14,815 bases of DNA from Treponema sp. Its GTDB lineage: Bacteria; Spirochaetota; Spirochaetia; Treponematales; Breznakiellaceae. The notes under the pieces are model-generated. The model was given only the letters and a program-made list of their open reading frames with translations. It ran no database searches and was not told where the DNA came from. This document shows, in pieces, positions 1 to 6,081 of this stretch. Both the position numbers and the translations under genes were made by a program. The stretch is taken from NCBI GenBank assembly GCA_031257695.1, contig JAIROB010000086.1, forward strand, positions 1 to 14,815, read 5' to 3'. How positions within the stretch are numbered: the stretch's first letter is position 1; every line of letters starts with the position of its first letter.

Positions 1-157
1 GTTCCTCTTCCTCATTCAAACCCCAACTCAATCTTTGCTTTGAAAAATCAGAGACCTCTGAAAGTCGTTCTGAAAAACCATCCGCCGATCCGAACCTCAC
101 AAAAAGTTTAAAAAAGTCCAGAAAATAAACGTCCGCAGCCATTTGCGAACATCCCGC
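1..157. other. A+T-richer segment of unknown origin joined to the M16 gene
   Basis: By my count this stretch is about 43% G+C, clearly lower than the adjoining protease sequence. The M16 reading frame stays open through it, but the encoded residues no longer resemble an M16 peptidase. On the plus strand two frames end in stops at about 109-111 and 127-129 without recognisable products. It could be the end of an insertion sequence or other repeat, or an assembly junction. No terminal inverted repeat or target duplication can be judged because only one side is visible. I cannot name it. Confidence 0.4.
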
Positions 158-706
158 ATTAAAACTGACGGCCCTGGTCCAGTCGTCAAGCACCGCCAGG
201 GCCTTGTCGGGAATGACCTTGAGGCCGCCGGGGTCAAACTCAACGGGAACTTCGATGCCGTAGACCGTCCGGTCGTAGCTGGTATACGCGTTCACCTCGG
301 GCCCCCAGCGCATTCCCAGGGAGCGCAGGTATTCTACCAGCTCAAACTTGGGGAACCCTTCGGTGCCGTTAAAGGCCATGTGCTCCACAAAGTGGGCCAG
401 CCCCCGCTCGTCGTCGGTTTCCAGGACCGATCCGGCGTGGACCGCCAGAAACAGCTGGGCGCGGCCCTCGGGCATGGCATTTTCCAGGATGTAGTAACGC
501 AGGCCGCTGGGAAGGGCTCCGGCGCGGGCCTCCTCCATAAAGGGCTGGGGATCCCCGGGCAGGCCCAGGCCGTCGTACAGCGCCGCGTCCAGAGAGCGTT
601 CCAGAGGGGGCGGAGCGCCGGCGCAGGAGAGCGCCCCGGCCAGGCTGAGCGCCAGGACAAGGAACAGCGCCGGTTTCACGGGCTTGTGTTTTTTAAAATA
701 CTGCAT
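1..706 (-). CDS. M16-family (insulinase/pitrilysin-like) zinc protease lipoprotein, N-terminal part, runs off the left edge and is probably disrupted
   Basis: Reading leftward from the ATG at 706, the protein starts with a basic stretch, a hydrophobic segment (about residues 11-27) and a cysteine in LAGALSC. This looks like a lipoprotein signal of the relaxed spirochaetal type, so an envelope location is inferred. The inverted zinc motif HFVEH lies at about residues 105-109, followed by MAFNGTEGFPK and a stretch with NAYTSYDRTVYGIEVP, both typical of M16 peptidases. Similarity continues to LDDWTRAVSFN (about residue 183). There the expected region carrying the third zinc ligand (normally around ERGVxxEE) is replaced by unrelated sequence that stays open to base 1. 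The catalytic unit therefore looks broken or chimeric. The start is 22 bases after the ddl stop on the same strand, suggesting co-transcription, but no Shine-Dalgarno sequence precedes it. The substrate is unknown. Family call is firm; integrity is doubtful. Confidence 0.75.
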   Translation of the reverse strand, partial: MQYFKKHKPVKPALFLVLALSLAGALSCAGAPPPLERSLDAALYDGLGLPGDPQPFMEEARAGALPSGLRYYILENAMPEGRAQLFLAVHAGSVLETDDERGLAHFVEHMAFNGTEGFPKFELVEYLRSLGMRWGPEVNAYTSYDRTVYGIEVPVEFDPGGLKVIPDKALAVLDDWTRAVSFNAGCSQMAADVYFLDFFKLFVRFGSADGFSERLSEVSDFSKQRLSWGLNEEEE

Positions 707-712
707 GGTACT

Positions 713-718
713 AGTATA
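713..718 (-). promoter_or_regulatory. Candidate -10 box directly upstream of the M16 gene
   Basis: On the minus strand TATACT (5 of 6 matches to TATAAT) ends six bases before the ATG at 706. Initiation at the usual distance would fall on or beside the start codon, giving an essentially leaderless message. The -35 region (about 737-742, GTTACA) is weak. Transcription from ddl could serve the gene instead. Confidence 0.25.
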
Positions 719-728
719 GCGGCGGCGC

Positions 729-1823
729 CTATCCAATGTAACTGGTTTTGAGCTTTTTTTCCTTTTTATAGCGCCCGATGGCCAGTTTTATCAAGGTATC
801 TATCAATTTTTTGTACGATATTCCGCCGAGCTCCCAAAGTTTCGGATACATGCTGATCCGGGTAAAGCCCGGCATGGTGTTAATTTCGTTGACAAACAGG
901 GTTCCGTCCTCCCGCAGGAAGAAGTCCACCCGGGAAAGGCCCTCGCAGCAGAGGGTCCGAAAGGTTTTTATGCCCAACGCCTGAATTTTTTTAACGGTCC
1001 CCCGGGGCAGATCCGCGGGAATTTTTAAAACCGCGCCGTTTTCGTCCAGGTATTTGGATTCGTAGGAGTAGAATTCGTGGCGGGGGATCACCTCGCCGGG
1101 GAGGGAAGCGTAGACCTCCTCGCTGCCCAGGATGGAACATTCAATTTCCCTGCCTTTGATAAATTCCTCCAGGATGATCTTGGTGTCATAGGCAAAGGCG
1201 TTTTTGAGGGCCCTCTCGTACTCGCCTTCCTTGTGAACCTTGGTGATCCCCACGGAGGAACCCATGTTGGCGGGTTTAACAAAGAGGGGGAGGCCCAGCG
1301 CTTTCACCGCCTTTTTAAAGGGAAGCGCCGGTTCGTGGGATCGGAGGGTCAGGAAACGGCCTATGGGGATCCCCGCGTCCCGGAGGAGCCGTTTCATCAC
1401 ATCCTTGTCCATGCCCACCGCGGACCCCAAAACTCCGGGGCCCACAAAGGGGATGTCCGCCAGCTTGAGGAGGCCCTGGACCGTGCCGTCCTCGCCGAAG
1501 GGTCCGTGAAGTATGGGGAAAATCACGTCGATGGACCGTTCCCTGGCGCGGTCCGTAAGGTTGGAAATACGGCCGCCGCTCTGGGGCGCCAGGACCACGG
1601 CGTCGCTGGAGGGGTTGAGGCTGATTCTCTTGGGATCATCGGCGTTGAGGAGGAACTCCGCGCCTTCCTTCAGGAGCCAGCGGCCGCTTTTGTCGATGCC
1701 GATGAGGATGGGGTTGTATTTGCTCCGGTCTATGGCATCAAACACATTTTTGGCCGACTGGAGGGAAACTTCGTGCTCCGCGGATTTGCCTCCGAACAGG
1801 ATGCCTACGTTTATTTTCTTCAT
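729..1823 (-). CDS. ddl: D-alanine--D-alanine ligase
   Basis: This 364-residue ATP-grasp enzyme joins two D-alanines in the cytoplasm for peptidoglycan precursor synthesis. Visible signatures in order: the N-terminal ILFGGKSAEHEVSLQSA, with the substrate-binding Glu at residue 16; HGPFGEDGTVQG; the glycine-rich ATP loop KPANMGSSVGITKV; EEFIKGREIECSILG; and the C-terminal metal- and substrate-binding block SRVDFFLREDGTLF followed by VNEINTMPGF. The flexible-loop motif YESKY keeps the Tyr equivalent to the E. coli DdlB KY tyrosine. Family knowledge links this to D-Ala-D-Ala rather than D-Ala-D-lactate synthesis. Length is normal for the family. The ATG at 1823 has no Shine-Dalgarno sequence; a promoter-like TTGCAA-N16-TAAGAT places the message start within a few bases of it. 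The M16 protease gene follows on the same strand. Confidence 0.95.
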   Translation of the reverse strand: MKKINVGILFGGKSAEHEVSLQSAKNVFDAIDRSKYNPILIGIDKSGRWLLKEGAEFLLNADDPKRISLNPSSDAVVLAPQSGGRISNLTDRARERSIDVIFPILHGPFGEDGTVQGLLKLADIPFVGPGVLGSAVGMDKDVMKRLLRDAGIPIGRFLTLRSHEPALPFKKAVKALGLPLFVKPANMGSSVGITKVHKEGEYERALKNAFAYDTKIILEEFIKGREIECSILGSEEVYASLPGEVIPRHEFYSYESKYLDENGAVLKIPADLPRGTVKKIQALGIKTFRTLCCEGLSRVDFFLREDGTLFVNEINTMPGFTRISMYPKLWELGGISYKKLIDTLIKLAIGRYKKEKKLKTSYIG

Positions 1824-1832
1824 TATGTAACG

Positions 1833-1860
1833 ATCTTACGCTATTTTGAGGGCTTTGCAA
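1833..1860 (-). promoter_or_regulatory. Candidate ddl promoter with almost no leader
   Basis: Minus-strand TTGCAA (1860-1855), a 16-base spacer and TAAGAT (1838-1833) each match four of six sigma-70 consensus bases. The predicted start lies only about three bases before the ddl ATG, so the message would be nearly leaderless, consistent with the missing Shine-Dalgarno sequence. Confidence 0.35.
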
Positions 1861-1880
1861 GGGGGGCAGGGTAAACCCCG

Positions 1881-1920
1881 GGCATTTCCCAAAACCCGGC
1901 TGTTTTGGGAAATGCCTTTT
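1881..1920. terminator. Strong hairpin at the end of the lsrACDBF operon, possible terminator
   Basis: GGCATTTCCCAAAAC (1881-1895) and its exact reverse complement (1902-1916) form a 15-bp stem with a 6-base loop. Four T residues follow on the plus strand (1917-1920). It lies 12 bases past the lsrF stop codon. Read leftward, as lsrF is, the stem is preceded by AAAA but not followed by a T-run, so it may act as a 3'-end stabiliser or imperfect terminator for the lsr operon and insulate ddl. Confidence 0.55.
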
Positions 1921-1927
1921 GCCGCGG

Positions 1928-2824
1928 CTAGGAATTCTTTTCCGTTATCTCCGCCTTATCGCAGTAATACTCCCAGGCTTCCTTGCCGGTGAATTTTTCA
2001 TGCACGATCTTGCCTATCGCTCCGGCCATTGCCTCCGGGTGGAGGCTTTGAAAGATGTTTCTCCCCATATCCAGCCCCCGGGCGCCCCCCTGCATGGAGC
2101 GGTAGGCCATTTCCAGGGCTTCCTTTTCCGGCAGCTTCTTGCCCCCCGCGACCACGATGGGAACCGGGCAGGCCGCGACTATTTCCTCAAATTTATCGCA
2201 GTAGTAGGTTTTAATAATAGTGGCGCCGATTTCCGCGATGATTCTGGTGGCCAGTTTGAAATACTGATCCGTCCGTTCCATGTTTTTTCCCACCGCGACA
2301 ACCCCCAGGGTAGGGATGCTGTAACGGCTGCCCGCGTTGATCACCTTCGACAGATTGGCTATGCTCTCAAGCTGCCCCTCCGCGCCGATAAAGACCTGCG
2401 CCGCCAGACAGTCCGCGTCCATGCGGAGGGCCTCTTCGATGTCCACCGAGACTATCTCGCGGCTCAGGTCGTCGTTCAGCATCGAGGAGCCCGCGGAAAC
2501 CCGGAGGGCTATGCCTTTCCTGAACCCGGGCCTTACGCAGGTTCGGAGCGCCCCCCTGGTTGCCATGAGCACGTCCACATGATCGATGAGCCGGGGGATC
2601 AGGAGGTCCAGCCGTTCCAGCCCGGACACGGAGCCCATAAAATAGCCGTGATCAAAGGCGAACATGACGGTGTTCCCGCTCAGGGGGTTAAAAATATTCG
2701 TCAGCCGCTTTTTCATGCCCCAATCAAGATTCGCCGCGCCCTTCACGTGAAAATCCCCGCCCGCTGCAAAGGGCGCGTCCAGATAGTAATTTTTTTCTAC
2801 TTTTATTCCGTCCAAATCAGCCAT
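1928..2824 (-). CDS. lsrF: LsrF, phospho-AI-2 catabolism thiolase (3-hydroxy-5-phosphonooxypentane-2,4-dione thiolase)
   Basis: This 298-residue cytoplasmic protein of the class I aldolase fold closely resembles E. coli LsrF along its whole length: MADLDGIK start, LDWGMKKRLTNIFNP, TVMFAFDHGYFMG, LMATRGALR, IGATIIKTYYCDKFEEIVA, CPVPIVVAGGKKLPEKEALE and GLDMGRNIFQS. The Schiff-base lysine of E. coli LsrF (K203) corresponds to K205 in IIKTYY. In E. coli it transfers an acetyl group from the phosphorylated AI-2 product to CoA, releasing dihydroxyacetone phosphate. An upstream in-frame ATG at 2848 exists. I choose 2824 because GGGGAG sits six bases before it and the family begins there. It is the last gene of lsrACDBF, 103 bases after lsrB. 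The usual partner LsrG is not in the window. Confidence 0.95.
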   Translation of the reverse strand: MADLDGIKVEKNYYLDAPFAAGGDFHVKGAANLDWGMKKRLTNIFNPLSGNTVMFAFDHGYFMGSVSGLERLDLLIPRLIDHVDVLMATRGALRTCVRPGFRKGIALRVSAGSSMLNDDLSREIVSVDIEEALRMDADCLAAQVFIGAEGQLESIANLSKVINAGSRYSIPTLGVVAVGKNMERTDQYFKLATRIIAEIGATIIKTYYCDKFEEIVAACPVPIVVAGGKKLPEKEALEMAYRSMQGGARGLDMGRNIFQSLHPEAMAGAIGKIVHEKFTGKEAWEYYCDKAEITEKNS

Positions 2825-2830
2825 TTTTAT

Positions 2831-2836
2831 CTCCCC
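2831..2836 (-). promoter_or_regulatory. Ribosome binding site deciding the lsrF start
   Basis: Minus-strand GGGGAG, six bases before the ATG at 2824. It lies inside the longer reading from 2848 and so argues for the shorter start. Confidence 0.75.
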
Positions 2837-2865
2837 AAAGGCAAGCAATGACGAAGGGATTGCGG

Positions 2866-2908
2866 TGAGCGCCGGGGTCCGGCCCCGGAGGTCTGTCCCC
2901 GGCGCACA
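2866..2908 (-). other. G+C-rich hairpin between lsrB and lsrF
   Basis: GCGCCGGGG (2869-2877) and its perfect reverse complement (2897-2905) form a 9-bp stem, extended by two pairs beyond an A-A mismatch. The 19-base loop contains a smaller TCCGG/CCGGA repeat. No T-run follows in the direction of transcription, so it is not a standard terminator. Its place just after the binding-protein gene suggests an mRNA-stabilising or processing element that would keep lsrB message more abundant than lsrF. That role is inferred. Confidence 0.5.
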
Positions 2909-2927
2909 GGTTCCGCTTTCCCCTCTT

Positions 2928-4001
2928 TTAGAAGTTGTAGTTATCCATGTTGGCGAGGGTGAACACGACCCGCTCAGGCAGCAGCACCACCCCGGAATCA
3001 GGAGCGGTGTACGCGTTGGGGTCCAGCACCGTGTTGGGCAGCACCTCCACGGTTCCTATGCCCGGCACAGCGATGGTGTCGCCCACAGCAATCTTGTTGC
3101 CCGAAGCGATGTAAAAGGCCAGGTAGCAGCCCAGCGCGCCCTGCTGGCCGGAATCCCAGAGGCCCCAGCGTTCAACAACGTTCGAGCGGGCGAAGGGTTT
3201 GATGGAGTTGGGCGGGGCAAAGCCGGTGATGCTGATGTTGCCCTTGTCCCTGCCGAGGTTCTGCGCGGCCTGAAGCTGTCCGGGAAGCGCGGTGGAGTCG
3301 TTGCAGATGATAAGATCAATGTTGCTGTTGGACTGGAGTATTGCCTGGCCCACGCTCAGGGCCTGCTCCGGATCCTGGTTGCTGTAGTAGTTGTCGGGGC
3401 GTATATTCTTCCACTGGGGATACTTCTGCCGGATATAGGCCTCGCCGGCTTCGTGCCAGGAATTCTGATCCGCCACGGTGGACTGGGAATAATGCCAGAC
3501 GTAATTGATAGCATCGCTGTCGGGGTTCTTGCCCCGGTTCTTCAGGGCTTCCGCGCCCATGTCCACCAGCATCTTGCCGAGGATCTCCGGGGTGCCCTGG
3601 GAAACCATCACCGTTCTGGCGTCGCCGGAAACGTCCGAGTCCCAGGTGGTCACCGCAAGTCCCGCCTGGAGAGCCTTCTTCATCACCTGATCCAGGGCGG
3701 TCGCGTCCAGGGAGGACACGGAAATTCCGTCCACTCCCTGATCTATGGCCTGGTTGATGATTCTGACCTGTTCAGCCACGGAAGCCTGCTGGCTGCCCAC
3801 GTACTGGACGGTGTAGCCGTTTGCCTTTGCATGGGCCTGGGCGCCGTCGTTGGCGCTTTCAAAAAAGGCGTTGCCGGTGATCTTGGGCACAAACACGATG
3901 GTCTTGCCGCCGGCGGCGCTTTTGCTCTGGCTGCCGCCCCCGGCGAACACAAAGGCCGGGATCAGAAGCAGCGCCAAAAGAAAGATGCCATTCTTTTTCA
4001 T
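2928..4001 (-). CDS. lsrB: LsrB-type AI-2 periplasmic binding protein, noncanonical binding site
   Basis: This 357-residue substrate-binding protein aligns with E. coli LsrB from IVFVPKITGNAFF through GFAPPNSIKPFARSN, VERWGLWDSGQQGA and the end VVLLPERVVF...NMDNYNF. The signal peptide is MKKNGIFLLALLLIPAFVFA with probable cleavage after residue 20; there is no lipobox cysteine. It should deliver AI-2 to LsrCDA. Of the six E. coli AI-2 contacts, K35, D116, D166 and Q167 are kept (K40, D121, D178, Q179). P220 and A222 become N234 and S236 (IICNDSTALP against E. coli IIAPDANALP). AGGAGAG precedes the ATG, and the gene begins 12 bases after lsrD. Gene context makes a ribose or other pentose receptor less likely, but ligand identity is not proven. 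Confidence 0.88.
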   Translation of the reverse strand: MKKNGIFLLALLLIPAFVFAGGGSQSKSAAGGKTIVFVPKITGNAFFESANDGAQAHAKANGYTVQYVGSQQASVAEQVRIINQAIDQGVDGISVSSLDATALDQVMKKALQAGLAVTTWDSDVSGDARTVMVSQGTPEILGKMLVDMGAEALKNRGKNPDSDAINYVWHYSQSTVADQNSWHEAGEAYIRQKYPQWKNIRPDNYYSNQDPEQALSVGQAILQSNSNIDLIICNDSTALPGQLQAAQNLGRDKGNISITGFAPPNSIKPFARSNVVERWGLWDSGQQGALGCYLAFYIASGNKIAVGDTIAVPGIGTVEVLPNTVLDPNAYTAPDSGVVLLPERVVFTLANMDNYNF

Positions 4002-4013
4002 TGTTCTCTCCTC

Positions 4014-5072
4014 TCATTCTTTATTATTCTTCCGGTTTACAACCGGAAACTTAACCTTTTGGAAACGAAAACCCGAAGAGAGCCCCCTCATGCCCACCGC
4101 GATGATCAGCAGAATCCCCACGGGGATGTCCTGGTACTGGGTGTTCACCCCGATCATGGAAAGGCCGAAGCGCATAACGCCGATGACCAGGGCCGCCAGA
4201 GCGGTGCCGGCAACGGTTCCCCGGCCGCCCAGGGTGGAGGTCCCCCCCAACACTACCGCGGTAACGATGGGAAGGGTCAGCTCCCTGCCGAAGTCGGCCT
4301 TGGCGGTTCCCAGGTAGGAGGTGAGGATGATCCCCGCAAGGGCGGCGCTCATGCCGGAAAGCGCATAGACGCTCATAATGACAAGCCTGCTGTTTATCCC
4401 CGAATACTCCGCCGCGTTCCGGTTTATCCCGCAGAGGTACACATAACGGCCGTACCTGGTCCGGTGGAGCAGGATAAAGGCGGCAATGGCGAGAACCACA
4501 AAGATGACCAGCTGGAAGGGAATGCCGAATACGCGCAGGCTTGAAAAAAAAGTAAAACTGTGGGGGAAGCCGCTGATCCCCTTGTAGGCTTCCACCTTCG
4601 CTATTTTTGTCAGGGTGACCGCCACCCCCGCGTAGAGAAAGGAGCCGCCCAGGGTAACCACCATGGATTGAACCCCCGCGTAGGCGACAAAAAAACCGCT
4701 GATCAGTCCGCAGACCATCCCCGCAAGGATCGCCGCCAGGCAGGCCAGCCAGATATTGAGCCCCGCCTGCTGCCAGAGCACGCCCACCATAATGGAAGCA
4801 AGGCCGACGATGGAGCCCCCCTGTATATCCATGCCCCCGGTGATAAGCACGAAGGTGACAAAAAGGGAAATGATACAGATGGCTAAAAAGTCGTTGATGC
4901 TGCCGAAAAGCGCCCTGGGCCGCAAAAAGCGGGGGTTAAGGGAGCCGAACAACAGTACCTCCAGGACGAGCAGGGCGATCAGAAAAAGTTCCCACCGCAG
5001 CGCTCCGCCGGGAATAGAGAATCTGCCGGGCAAGCCGGGAAGCGCCCGGCCCTTTTCAGGCGGTTTCTTCAT
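4014..5072 (-). CDS. lsrD: LsrD, AI-2 ABC transporter permease
   Basis: This 352-residue inner-membrane permease belongs to the ribose/AI-2 branch of ABC importers. It has about nine to ten hydrophobic segments and aligns with E. coli LsrD: ALRWELFLIALLVLEVLLFG, then VLITGGMDIQGGSIVGLASI, EAYKGISGFPHSFTFF, YLGTAKADFGRELTLP and ITAVVLGGTSTLGG. About 25 N-terminal residues precede the part shared with E. coli. A longer frame begins at 5165, but the ATG at 5072 has GGAG six bases upstream and starts 17 bases inside the end of lsrC, as expected for translationally coupled permeases. It would pair with LsrC as the membrane channel, driven by LsrA and fed by LsrB. Confidence 0.92.
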   Translation of the reverse strand: MKKPPEKGRALPGLPGRFSIPGGALRWELFLIALLVLEVLLFGSLNPRFLRPRALFGSINDFLAICIISLFVTFVLITGGMDIQGGSIVGLASIMVGVLWQQAGLNIWLACLAAILAGMVCGLISGFFVAYAGVQSMVVTLGGSFLYAGVAVTLTKIAKVEAYKGISGFPHSFTFFSSLRVFGIPFQLVIFVVLAIAAFILLHRTRYGRYVYLCGINRNAAEYSGINSRLVIMSVYALSGMSAALAGIILTSYLGTAKADFGRELTLPIVTAVVLGGTSTLGGRGTVAGTALAALVIGVMRFGLSMIGVNTQYQDIPVGILLIIAVGMRGLSSGFRFQKVKFPVVNRKNNKE

Positions 5073-6081
5073 GTTCAACTCCGGAGGAAGGGTTACGGGT
5101 CTTTGCCAGAAGCCGCTGCCGCCTGGCCTTTTCAACGGTTCTGCGCTGGAGCAGCGCGTCAACAACGATGATGGTGATAAGGATGGTGCCGGTGATCATG
5201 TCGTCGTCGGCGGTGAAGTTCAGGAACACCAGGATGGGGCGTATGGACGCGATGATCACGGCGCCCATGGAGGCGCCCGCCAGGGAACCCACGCCGCCCG
5301 AAAGGCTGACCCCGCCGAGCACGCACGCGGCAATGGCGCGCATCTCGTAGCCCGTGCCCGCGATGGGCGCCACAAAACCCACCCGGCTGGCAAACATGAT
5401 TCCCCCGGCGCCGGCAAAAAGCGAGCCCAGCGCAAAGGCCAGCATCTTGGTAAAACGCACCGGAATGCCCAGAAAGGTGGCGCAGGCGATATTGTCCCCG
5501 ATGGCGGCAAAGTACCTGCCCTGCCTTGTCCGGGTCATGATCAAGGTTCCGGCCGCGACGATGATCAGGGCGATCCAGTAGAAAACCGATATGCCCCCAA
5601 AGGAGACCCGGGAAAGATCCTTAAAGGCCGTGGGCATATCCTCCACCCACCTGCCGCGGGTATAGACGTAGATGATGCCCCGGATAATGCCGCCGGTTCC
5701 CAGGGTAATGATTATCGAAGGGATCTTCAGAAACATGAAACCCGCCCCGTTCACGAGGCCGCATACCAGGGCAAGGAACAGGGTAAAGGCAAGGGCCGGG
5801 AGAAAGGCCGCGCCGTCCCGGATCAGGGAACCGGCCACCGCCGCGCAGAGCCCGGTTACCGCGCCTATGGAAACGTCGATTTCGCCGGTGATGATGACAA
5901 AGGAGGTTCCCACGGCCAGCATGGTAAACACCACACTGTCATTTAAAATGAGCAGGATATTGCTCCGGGAAAGAAAACCGGGATTAAAAAGGCCCACAAA
6001 GAGAAACAGTATGACCACGGAAGAAAGGGCGCTCAGTTCACGGATCTTCAAGAGGTTTTTCAGGCCCGGCAGACCCCTCAT
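5056..6081 (-). CDS. lsrC: LsrC, AI-2 ABC transporter permease
   Basis: At 341 residues it is nearly the length of E. coli LsrC (342) and matches it throughout: IRELSALSSVVILFLFVG, VIITGEIDVSIGAVTGLCA, LKIPSIIITLGT, GRWVEDMPTAFKDLS, GRYFAAIGDNIACATFLGIP and RAIAACVLGGVSLSGGVGS. It is a multi-pass inner-membrane channel subunit. The ATG at 6081 overlaps the lsrA TGA in an ATGA junction, with GGGAGGG upstream, so translation is probably coupled to lsrA. Its 3' end overlaps the start of lsrD. Confidence 0.93.
   Translation of the reverse strand: MRGLPGLKNLLKIRELSALSSVVILFLFVGLFNPGFLSRSNILLILNDSVVFTMLAVGTSFVIITGEIDVSIGAVTGLCAAVAGSLIRDGAAFLPALAFTLFLALVCGLVNGAGFMFLKIPSIIITLGTGGIIRGIIYVYTRGRWVEDMPTAFKDLSRVSFGGISVFYWIALIIVAAGTLIMTRTRQGRYFAAIGDNIACATFLGIPVRFTKMLAFALGSLFAGAGGIMFASRVGFVAPIAGTGYEMRAIAACVLGGVSLSGGVGSLAGASMGAVIIASIRPILVFLNFTADDDMITGTILITIIVVDALLQRRTVEKARRQRLLAKTRNPSSGVEHEETA
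5079..5082 (-). promoter_or_regulatory. Ribosome binding site deciding the lsrD start
   Basis: Minus-strand GGAG (within TCCGGAG) lies six bases before the ATG at 5072, inside the 3' end of lsrC. It supports the short lsrD start over the frame beginning at 5165. Confidence 0.65.

Noticed and set aside
143..751. 202-codon plus-strand frame opposite the M16 gene
   Set aside because: The opposite strand encodes HFVEH and other M16 motifs in one uninterrupted frame with a lipoprotein signal; this frame has no such support.
2865..4544. 559-codon open frame on the plus strand opposite lsrB and lsrD
   Set aside because: It lies antisense to two well-conserved genes, has no recognisable domain and is rich in His, Gly and Gln, as expected for a mirror frame of G+C-biased codons.
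4756..5946. 396-codon plus-strand frame opposite lsrC and lsrD
   Set aside because: It covers parts of two conserved permease genes in the wrong direction and encodes low-complexity basic sequence.
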